A stretch of 64,000 nucleotides of DNA from Streptomyces collinus. GTDB taxonomy: Bacteria; Actinomycetota; Actinomycetes; Streptomycetales; Streptomycetaceae. A program made the position numbers and the translations under genes. Position 1 is the first letter of the stretch. Each line of letters begins with the position of its first letter. The notes under the pieces were generated by a model. That model searched no databases, was not told where the DNA came from, and saw only the letters and a list, made by a program, of their open reading frames with translations. Location of the stretch: assembly GCF_031348265.1 (NCBI RefSeq), contig NZ_CP133771.1:7130001-7194000 (forward strand), written 5' to 3'. Positions 41,307 to 47,948 of the stretch are shown one piece after another.

Positions 41307-41711
41307 ATGAGGTCCATGAACTTCCCCCCACGCGCCTCGCGGCTCGGCGCAGCAGCCGCCCTCCTGTCCGCCCTCCTCGTCGGCACGACCGTCTCCGCGA
41401 CCACGGCCGACGCCGCCCCCACCGCCGTCGGCGACATCTGCTACAGCGCCCTGCCGTCCCAGGCCCACGACACGCTCGACCTGATCGAGCAGGGCGGTCC
41501 CTACCCGTTCGACCAGGACGGCACCGTCTTCCAGAACCGGGAAGGCATCCTGCCCGGCCAGTCCTCCGGCTACTACCACGAGTACACGGTCATCACCCCG
41601 GGCTCCTCCACCCGCGGTGCGCGGCGCATCGTCACCGGTGAGCAGAACCAGGAGGACTACTACACGGCCGACCACTACGAGTCGTTCGACCTGGTCGACT
41701 ACGGCTGCTGA
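41307..41711 (+). CDS. Secreted guanyl-specific ribonuclease, RNase Sa family
   Basis: The start is ATG 41307 or 41316; both give a signal peptide ending near TTADA/APT. The mature part closely resembles RNase Sa of S. aureofaciens. It has two Cys for the disulfide (GDICYSALP and the terminal DYGC), the catalytic Glu in YYHEYTVITPG, Arg residues in TRGARRIVTG and the catalytic His in TADHYESF. It cleaves RNA after G outside the cell. No barstar-type inhibitor gene lies next to it. Upstream a TTGTCA-N16-TACGCG pair could give a nearly leaderless mRNA. Confidence 0.94.
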   Translation: MRSMNFPPRASRLGAAAALLSALLVGTTVSATTADAAPTAVGDICYSALPSQAHDTLDLIEQGGPYPFDQDGTVFQNREGILPGQSSGYYHEYTVITPGSSTRGARRIVTGEQNQEDYYTADHYESFDLVDYGC

Positions 41712-41717
41712 GCCCCG

Positions 41718-41734
41718 CCGGCCCCGCGGGCCGG
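41718..41734. terminator. Terminator hairpin after the ribonuclease gene
   Basis: Perfect 7-bp stem CCGGCCC (41718-41724) and GGGCCGG (41728-41734) with a 3-nt loop, between the ribonuclease stop and the convergent small membrane gene. Confidence 0.6.
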
Positions 41735-41750
41735 ACGTCCGTCAGGCCGT

Positions 41751-41951
41751 TCAGACGGACTTCCGGCTCCCGGCCGCCGCGAACAGGGCGGCACCCAGCG
41801 CGAGCAGCGCGACGCTCGCGTAGACCTCGTAGCCGTCGAGGAACCCCAGCCGCTGCACCAGGCCCCAGTTCCAGTCGGTGAACTCGTGCACCAGGCCCGC
41901 CACGCCCTGGACCAGGGCGAGGAAGCCGAGAATCTCCAGTACCTGCTTCAT
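41751..41951 (-). CDS. Small two-helix membrane protein
   Basis: This 66-residue protein has two hydrophobic segments (LEILGFLALVQGVAGLVHEF and YEVYASVALLALGAALFAAA) and a basic C-terminus. The ATG at 41951 has GAGG upstream. I recognise it as a conserved streptomycete small membrane protein without known role. It is convergent with the ribonuclease gene and divergent from the histidine kinase. Confidence 0.7.
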   Translation of the reverse strand: MKQVLEILGFLALVQGVAGLVHEFTDWNWGLVQRLGFLDGYEVYASVALLALGAALFAAAGSRKSV

Positions 41952-42115
41952 GCCGTCAGCCTCGCCCCGCCGGTCCCCCACGCACATCGGCCGCCAGGCG
42001 GGCCGCCGGGAGCGGAAGTCCCCGCTCCGGCGCCACGACGGCATCGAAAGTCTGCGCCGTGGCGACTTTCGTCGACGATCGCGCGCGAGGGCGGGTGCGA
42101 GGGGCCTGCGCTGCG

Positions 42116-42121
42116 TAGATT
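42116..42121 (+). promoter_or_regulatory. -10 element TAGATT, likely leaderless start of the kinase gene
   Basis: TAGATT ends 8 nt before the GTG of the kinase gene; there is no Shine-Dalgarno between them. No good -35 is seen, so an activator may be needed. Confidence 0.4.
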
Positions 42122-42129
42122 TGGCCCTC

Positions 42130-43404
42130 GTGAGGGGTGACGACGTGGGGCAAGCCTCCCCGGTACCCGTGGGAGAGACGCCCGCGCTGTCGACCGGGCG
42201 CAGATGGTTCTTCCCGTCGGCCCTCCTGCACGAACTCGACCCCGACGCCGCTCGGGCCGGGCGGCGGCCCCGGCGCACCGCCCGCGACTGGGCCGTCGAC
42301 TTCTCCTGCTTCCTGCTGGCCGTGGTGGTGGGGGTGACGGCCGTCGAGGCGCTCGCCGACAACCCGCACGTGCCGGACGGACTCGCCGTCGCCGACCAGG
42401 TGACCGGTGCGCTGGCCTGCGCGGCGGTGTGGCTGCGGCGCCGCTGGCCCCTGGGACTGGCCGTGGCGCTGACCCCCCTCGGCATCTTCTCGGACACCTC
42501 GGGTGGGGCGGGCCTCATCGCCCTGTTCACCCTGGCCGTGCACCGCCCCTTCCGGTACGTGGCCTGGGTGGGCGGCGTCAACGTGGCGCTGGTGCCCCTC
42601 TTCTACTGGGTGCGCCCCGAAGCGGACGTCCCCTACCCGGTGGCCGTTCTCTTCGCCGGGCTGCTCACGGTGGCCGCCGTCGGCTGGGGCATGTTCGTCC
42701 GGGCCAAGCGGCAGCTCATGGTGAGCCTCCAGGACCGGGCCCGGCGCGCCGAGACGGAGGCGCGGCTGCGGGCCGAGCAGGCGCAGCGGCTCGCCCGCGA
42801 GGCCATCGCGCGCGAGATGCACGACGTGCTCGCCCACCGGCTGACCCTGCTGAGCGTGCACGCCGGCGCCCTGGAGTTCCGGCCCGACGCGCCCCCGGCG
42901 GAGACGGCGCGGGCGGCGGGCGTGATCCGGGAGAGCGCGCACGAGGCGCTCCAGGACCTGCGGGAGATCATCGGTGTGCTGCGGGCGGGCGAGCCGGACG
43001 ACACGGGCCGTCCGCAGCCGACGCTCGCGGCGCTGGACACCCTGGTCGCCGAGTCCCGCGAGGCGGGCATGAAGGTCTCCCTCGACCACCGCGTCGAGGA
43101 CCCCGCCGCCGTCCCGTCCTCCGTCGGCCGCACTGCCTACCGGATCGCCCAGGAGGGCCTGACCAACGCGCGCAAGCACGCACCCGGCACGGACGTCACG
43201 GTGACCGTCACCGGCACCCCGGGCACCGGCCTCACCGTCCGGGTGCACAACCCGCCGCCCGAGGGCGAGGTACCGCCCGTCCCCGGCTCCGGCCAGGGCC
43301 TGATCGGCCTCACGGAGCGGGCGACCCTCGCCGGCGGCCGGCTGGAGCACGGGCCCACGCCGCAGGGCGGGTTCGAGGTGCGGGCGTGGCTGCCGTGGGG
43401 GTGA
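42130..43404 (+). CDS. Sensor histidine kinase (HisKA_3/NarX type)
   Basis: About 424 residues. Four or five hydrophobic helices (about residues 57-190) form the sensor part, followed by a coiled-coil and the HisKA_3 dimerisation domain with His231 in AREMHDVLAHRLTLL. The HATPase domain has TAYRIAQEGLTNARKHAPG (N-box) and GSGQGLIGLTERA (G-box). It phosphorylates the response regulator encoded 46 nt downstream. The GTG start is probably leaderless. The stimulus is unknown. Confidence 0.92.
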   Translation: MRGDDVGQASPVPVGETPALSTGRRWFFPSALLHELDPDAARAGRRPRRTARDWAVDFSCFLLAVVVGVTAVEALADNPHVPDGLAVADQVTGALACAAVWLRRRWPLGLAVALTPLGIFSDTSGGAGLIALFTLAVHRPFRYVAWVGGVNVALVPLFYWVRPEADVPYPVAVLFAGLLTVAAVGWGMFVRAKRQLMVSLQDRARRAETEARLRAEQAQRLAREAIAREMHDVLAHRLTLLSVHAGALEFRPDAPPAETARAAGVIRESAHEALQDLREIIGVLRAGEPDDTGRPQPTLAALDTLVAESREAGMKVSLDHRVEDPAAVPSSVGRTAYRIAQEGLTNARKHAPGTDVTVTVTGTPGTGLTVRVHNPPPEGEVPPVPGSGQGLIGLTERATLAGGRLEHGPTPQGGFEVRAWLPWG

Positions 43405-43450
43405 CACATCGTGCCCCGCAGCCCGGCCCGGCCGTGATTACGTAAGGCCC

Positions 43451-44128
43451 ATGACTGCGATCAGACTGCTCCTCGTCGATGACGATCCGCTGGTGCGGGC
43501 CGGGCTGTCCTTGATGATGGGCGGCGCCGACGACATCGAGATCGTCGGCGAGGCCGCCGACGGCGCCGAGGCGGAGGCCCTCGTCGACCGCACCCGCCCG
43601 GACGTCGTGCTCATGGACATCAGGATGCCGACGGTGGACGGTCTCACGGCCACGGAGCGGCTGCGCGCCCGCGAGGACGCCCCGCAGGTGGTGGTCCTCA
43701 CCACGTTCCACGCCGACGAGCAGGTGCTGCGCGCGCTGCGCGTGGGTGCCGCCGGATTCGTCCTCAAGGACACTCCGCCGGCCGAGATCCTCGCGGCGGT
43801 GCGCCGGGTCGCGGCCGGCGACCCGGTCCTGTCGCCCACGGTCACCCGCCAGCTGATGCGGCACGCCGTCGGCACCGCGGCCGACACGCGCCGCACCCGC
43901 GCGCGCGAACGCCTGGCCGCACTCAACGACCGCGAGCGCGAGGTCGCCGTCGCGGTCGGCCGGGGCCTTGCCAACGCCGCGATCGCCACCGGCCTGTTCA
44001 TGAGCGTCGCCACCGTGAAGACACACGTCTCGCGCATCCTGGCCAAGCTGGACCTCAACAACCGGGTGCAGATCGCGCTGCTCGCCTACGACGCGGGACT
44101 CCTGGAGGAGGAGCGGGAAGAGCGCTGA
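43451..44128 (+). CDS. NarL/LuxR-type response regulator
   Basis: This 225-residue protein has a receiver domain with the phospho-acceptor Asp56 in VVLMDIRMP. A LuxR-type helix-turn-helix follows (LNDREREVAVAVGRGLANAAIATGLFMSVATVKTHVSRI). It forms an operon with the kinase gene. Target genes are not evident; no inverted repeat is obvious in the short gap. Confidence 0.94.
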   Translation: MTAIRLLLVDDDPLVRAGLSLMMGGADDIEIVGEAADGAEAEALVDRTRPDVVLMDIRMPTVDGLTATERLRAREDAPQVVVLTTFHADEQVLRALRVGAAGFVLKDTPPAEILAAVRRVAAGDPVLSPTVTRQLMRHAVGTAADTRRTRARERLAALNDREREVAVAVGRGLANAAIATGLFMSVATVKTHVSRILAKLDLNNRVQIALLAYDAGLLEEEREER

Positions 44129-44144
44129 CCGCGGCGGCTGGCCG

Positions 44145-45164
44145 TCAGGCGAACGCGGGGGAGGCGCCGGCGATCTCCGCGAGGTGCACCGGCCTGCGCC
44201 CCCGCCGCGACAGCTCGCACGCCTCGGCGATCCGCAGCGCCTGCAGCGCCTCGCGCCCGTCGCAGGGATTGGCCCGCTCGCCCCTCACGACCTCCACGAA
44301 CGCGTTCAGCTCGGCCTCGTAGGCAGGGCCGAAGCGCTCCAGGAAGCCCGTCCACGGCTTGTCCGCGGCCGGCGGCCCGGTCGGCTCGGTGGACGCGATC
44401 GGCGTACGGTCGTCCAGACCGACCACGATCTGGTCGCGCTCCCCGGCGAGCTCCATGCGCACGTCGTAGCCGGCCCCGTTCATCCGGGTCGCGGTGAGCG
44501 TGGCGAGCGTGCCGTCGTCCAGGGTGAGCAGCGCGGCGGCGGTGTCGACGTCGCCCGCCTCGCGGAACATCCGGGGACCGGCGTCGGACCCGGCGGCGTA
44601 GACGTCCGTCACCTCCCGGCCGGTCACCCAGCGCAGCACGTCGAAGTCGTGGATCAGCGTGTCCCGGTACAGCCCGCCGGACAGCGGCAGCCACGCGGCG
44701 TCCGGCGGCGCCTGGTCGCTGGTCAGGGCCCGCACGGTGTGCAGCCGCCCCAGCCGGCCGGAGCGCACGGCCTCGCGCGCACCCGTGTAGCCCGCGTCGA
44801 AGCGGCGCTGGAAGCCCATCTGCAGAACCGTCCCGGCCGTCTCGACCTCGGAGATCGCGCTCAAGGTCCCCGGCAGGTCCAGCGCGATGGGTTTCTCGCA
44901 GAACACCGGCAGGCCCGAGCGTGCTGCCCGACCGATCAGTTCGGCGTGGGCCGACGTGGCCGTCGTGATCACCACCGCGTCGACCCCCCAGCGGAAGATC
45001 TCCTCCACGCCGGGCGCCGCCGTCTCACCCAGCCGGTGTGCCAGTTCCTGGGCCCTGGCGGCGTCCGCGTCCGTGAGGATCAGTGAGCCGACGTCGCGAT
45101 GCCGGCTCAGCGTGTTCGCGTGGATGGTGCCGATGCGGCCCGTACCGATGACGCCGATGCGCAT
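44145..45164 (-). CDS. Gfo/Idh/MocA-family dehydrogenase (inositol 2-dehydrogenase-like)
   Basis: This 339-residue NAD(P)-dependent sugar dehydrogenase has the Rossmann start RIGVIGTGRIGTIHANTL. The conserved FCEKPIALD (catalytic Lys in EKP) and DTLIHDFDVLRWVTGREV (DxxxH-type active site) follow. It resembles myo-inositol 2-dehydrogenases (IolG). It is transcribed divergently from a GntR gene and is probably its target. Substrate is likely inositol or a related sugar; this is family inference. Confidence 0.92.
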   Translation of the reverse strand: MRIGVIGTGRIGTIHANTLSRHRDVGSLILTDADAARAQELAHRLGETAAPGVEEIFRWGVDAVVITTATSAHAELIGRAARSGLPVFCEKPIALDLPGTLSAISEVETAGTVLQMGFQRRFDAGYTGAREAVRSGRLGRLHTVRALTSDQAPPDAAWLPLSGGLYRDTLIHDFDVLRWVTGREVTDVYAAGSDAGPRMFREAGDVDTAAALLTLDDGTLATLTATRMNGAGYDVRMELAGERDQIVVGLDDRTPIASTEPTGPPAADKPWTGFLERFGPAYEAELNAFVEVVRGERANPCDGREALQALRIAEACELSRRGRRPVHLAEIAGASPAFA

Positions 45165-45205
45165 GAAAACAAAGTGCGTGCCCGACGCGCCGCTGTCAAT
45201 CTGTA

Positions 45206-45215
45206 TGTCCGGACA
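45206..45215. promoter_or_regulatory. GntR-type operator palindrome
   Basis: TGTCCGGACA is a perfect 10-bp palindrome in the divergent region between the dehydrogenase and the GntR gene, with AT-rich flanks. It is 41 nt from the dehydrogenase start and 50 nt from the GntR start. Confidence 0.5.
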
Positions 45216-45265
45216 ATCTGACTACACGACTTCCCGTCAACAACGCACGGAGCTACGCTCGCCCC

Positions 45266-46030
45266 GTGCCGAAACCAGAAGTGGACCCGACCGTGCAGCT
45301 CGAGCTGAGCGTGGACCGCAGTTCCCCCGTGCCGTTGTACTTCCAGCTGTCCCAGCAGCTGGAGGCCGCGATCGAGCACGGCACGCTGACCCCCGGCAGC
45401 CTGCTGGGCAACGAGATCGAACTCGCCGCCCGGCTCGGCCTGTCCCGGCCGACCGTCCGCCAGGCGATCCAGTCGCTCGTCGACAAGGGCCTCCTCGTCC
45501 GCCGCCGCGGCGTGGGCACCCAGGTCGTGCACAGCCAGGTGAAGCGCCCACTGGAGCTCAGCAGCCTCTACGACGACCTGGAGGCGGCGGGCCAGCGCCC
45601 GGCCACCCGGGTCCTCGTCAACAAGCTCGTCCCCGCCTCCGCCGAGGTCGCCGCCGCGCTCGGCGTCGCCGAGGACAGCGACGTCCACCGCGTGGAGCGC
45701 CTCCGCCTCGCCCACGGCGAGCCCATGGCCTACCTCTGCAACTTCCTGCCCCCCGGCCTCATCGATCTCGACACGGACCAGCTGGAGACCACCGGCCTCT
45801 ACCGTCTGATGCGAGCCGCGGGCATCACCCTGCACAGCGCCCGCCAGTCGATCGGCGCCCGCGCGGCGACGACGGAGGAGGCGGAGCGCCTGGCGGAGGA
45901 GACGGGGGCCCCGCTGCTCACCATGCAACGCGTCACGTTCGACGACACGGGCCGGGCGGTGGAATTCGGCACCCACACCTACCGTCCGACGCGCTACAGC
46001 TTCGAATTCCAGTTGCTGGTGCGTTCTTGA
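45266..46030 (+). CDS. GntR-family (HutC subfamily) regulator
   Basis: This 254-residue protein has a GntR winged helix (residues 18-85: PVPLYFQLSQQLEAAIEHGT, LGNEIELAARLGLSRPTVRQ, LLVRRRGVGTQV). The UTRA effector domain follows (about 105-250: VHRVERLRLAHGEPMAYLCN). HutC-type regulators sense sugars or phosphorylated sugars. Start GTG 45266 is tight to the promoter. It faces away from the dehydrogenase gene and precedes the ROK kinase, so all may form one sugar-use unit. Confidence 0.93.
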   Translation: MPKPEVDPTVQLELSVDRSSPVPLYFQLSQQLEAAIEHGTLTPGSLLGNEIELAARLGLSRPTVRQAIQSLVDKGLLVRRRGVGTQVVHSQVKRPLELSSLYDDLEAAGQRPATRVLVNKLVPASAEVAAALGVAEDSDVHRVERLRLAHGEPMAYLCNFLPPGLIDLDTDQLETTGLYRLMRAAGITLHSARQSIGARAATTEEAERLAEETGAPLLTMQRVTFDDTGRAVEFGTHTYRPTRYSFEFQLLVRS

Positions 46031-46079
46031 GGGGCGCGGGGAACTGAGCGACCAGCCCCCACCGCCCCGCACCCGGCGG
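46031..46079. repeat. Dispersed Streptomyces-type intergenic repeat
   Basis: Begins GGGGCGCGGGGAACTGAGCG, then ACCAGCCCCCACCGCCCCGC. I know this GGGGCGCGGGGAACTGxGCGA-xCAGCCCC type of sequence as a repeat scattered between genes in many Streptomyces genomes. GGGGCG (46031-46036) pairs with CGCCCC (46063-46068). It follows the GntR stop directly and may act as a transcript end. Confidence 0.6.
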
Positions 46080-46138
46080 CGATCGGCACCACCCCTGTGC
46101 TCCGCACCGTGCCGCCCCGTGAGGCAGAATCGGGCGCG

Positions 46139-47287
46139 ATGAGCACCTACCGCGACTTCACCGCCCCCATCGGCTCCCGCCGTGCCACCGCCCTGCGCAC
46201 CGTCGGCACCCGGGAGCGCCGCTCGCACCTGACGGCGCCCCGCGTGCCCACGGTCGGCATCGACATCGGCGGTACGAAGGTGATGGCGGGCGTCGTCGAC
46301 GCCGACGGCAACATTCTGGAGATGCTCCGCACGGAGACCCCGGACAAGTCCAAGAGCCCCAAGGTCGTCGAGGACACCATCGCCGAGCTGGTCCTGGACC
46401 TCTCCGACCGGCACGACGTGCACGCCGTCGGCATCGGTGCGGCCGGCTGGGTGGACGCCGACCGCAACCGCGTGCTGTTCGCGCCCCACCTGTCCTGGCG
46501 CAACGAACCGCTCCGCGACCGCCTCTCGGGCCGTCTCTCCGTCCCGGTCCTCGTGGACAACGACGCCAACACCGCGGCCTGGGCGGAATGGCGCTTCGGC
46601 GCCGGCCGCGGCGAGGACCACCTCGTCATGATCACCCTCGGCACCGGCATCGGCGGCGCGATCCTGGAGGACGGCCAGGTCAAGCGCGGCAAGTACGGCG
46701 TCGCCGGCGAGTTCGGCCACATGCAGGTCGTGCCCGGCGGCCACCGCTGCCCGTGCGGCAACCGCGGCTGCTGGGAGCAGTACAGCTCCGGAAACGCCCT
46801 GGTCCGCGAGGCCCGCGAGCTGGCCGCCGCCGACTCGCCCGTCGCGTACGGGATCATCGAGCACGTCAAGGGCAGCATCGGCGACATCACCGGCCCGATG
46901 ATCACCGAGCTGGCCCGTGACGGTGACGCCATGTGCATCGAGCTGCTCCAGGACATCGGCCAGTGGCTCGGCGTCGGCATCGCCAACCTCGCCGCCGCCC
47001 TCGACCCGTCCTGCTTCGTGATCGGCGGCGGTGTATCGGCCGCCGACGACCTGCTGATCGGCCCGGCCCGGGACGCCTTCAAGCGGCACCTCACCGGCCG
47101 CGGCTACCGCCCCGAGGCCCGTATCGTCCGCGCCCAGCTCGGCCCCGAGGCCGGCATGGTCGGCGCGGCCGACCTCGCCCGGCTGGTCGCCCGCCGCTTC
47201 CGTCGCGCCAAGCGCCGCCGCGTGGAGCGCTTCGAGCGGTACGAGCGCTACACGCAGTCGCTCCGCAGTACCCAGGAGACGCCGTGA
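46139..47287 (+). CDS. ROK-family sugar kinase
   Basis: This 382-residue protein has an unstructured N-terminus of about 35 residues, then VGIDIGGTKVMAGVVD (ATP site), VLVDNDANTAAWAEWRFGAG, TLGTGIGGAI and the zinc motif CPCGNRGCWEQYSSG. It phosphorylates a hexose such as glucose or N-acetylglucosamine. No helix-turn-helix is present, so it is a kinase rather than a ROK repressor. The next gene starts inside its stop codon. Confidence 0.92.
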   Translation: MSTYRDFTAPIGSRRATALRTVGTRERRSHLTAPRVPTVGIDIGGTKVMAGVVDADGNILEMLRTETPDKSKSPKVVEDTIAELVLDLSDRHDVHAVGIGAAGWVDADRNRVLFAPHLSWRNEPLRDRLSGRLSVPVLVDNDANTAAWAEWRFGAGRGEDHLVMITLGTGIGGAILEDGQVKRGKYGVAGEFGHMQVVPGGHRCPCGNRGCWEQYSSGNALVREARELAAADSPVAYGIIEHVKGSIGDITGPMITELARDGDAMCIELLQDIGQWLGVGIANLAAALDPSCFVIGGGVSAADDLLIGPARDAFKRHLTGRGYRPEARIVRAQLGPEAGMVGAADLARLVARRFRRAKRRRVERFERYERYTQSLRSTQETP

Positions 47288-47865
47288 CCGCCTCCCTGCC
47301 CCACCAGGGCTCCTGGCCCGACGAGCCGGACCGTCCGGCCGAGGACCGCCGCCACATGATCCGCCGCAGGTCCCTCACCCTGCTGATCATCGTGCTCCTC
47401 ATCGGCATCCCGGCCGGCTACCTCGTGATCTCCGCGAACCAGAGCCGCGACAGCGGCAAGGACAAGGAGGCGAAGTACTCGGCGACCGGCCTGACCGAGG
47501 GCTGGCCCTCCAAGCTCCAGCGCCGGATCTACCAGGTGCCCGTCCCGCACCCGGCCTGGCACGTGGCGTACTACGAGACCAACAACTGGAAGACCAGCCG
47601 CCTCTACACCCAGTTCGAGACCAACGCCGCCGGCCTCGACGCCTACCTGACCGGCCTGGGTGTGACGCGGAAGGACCTGAAGCAGGGCCACATCACCATC
47701 GGCGCCCGCGACCGGAAGATCACCGGCTGGAAGTTCGCCACGACCGACGCCTGGTACGGCTTCGTCCACCGGCAGAAGAATCCGGCACCCACCCACGACG
47801 TGGTCGTGGACCTGTCCAACCCGGCGTACCCCTGGGTGTACGTGGTCGCGCGGACCGTGCCCTGA
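47284..47865 (+). CDS. Single-pass membrane protein coupled to the ROK kinase
   Basis: This 193-residue protein starts at GTG 47284, overlapping the kinase stop (GTGA). It has a polar N-terminus, one membrane helix (about residues 28-48: SLTLLIIVLLIGIPAGYLVI) and a soluble domain with GLTEGWPSKLQRRIYQVPVP and YETNNWKTSRLYTQFETNA motifs outside. I recognise it as a conserved streptomycete hypothetical only. The coupling suggests a shared role with the kinase. Confidence 0.72.
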   Translation: MTASLPHQGSWPDEPDRPAEDRRHMIRRRSLTLLIIVLLIGIPAGYLVISANQSRDSGKDKEAKYSATGLTEGWPSKLQRRIYQVPVPHPAWHVAYYETNNWKTSRLYTQFETNAAGLDAYLTGLGVTRKDLKQGHITIGARDRKITGWKFATTDAWYGFVHRQKNPAPTHDVVVDLSNPAYPWVYVVARTVP

Positions 47866-47948
47866 CCGTCGCCGGGGCCGATTGTCAGACGCCGCCCGTA
47901 GAGTCGGAGACAGCTGATCCGAAACGCGGGCGGGAGGTGACCGGACGT

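Noticed and set aside
46139..47287. ROK-family repressor (NagC/XylR type)
   Set aside because: The N-terminal extension of about 35 residues is too short and lacks a helix-turn-helix, so the kinase call is preferred.
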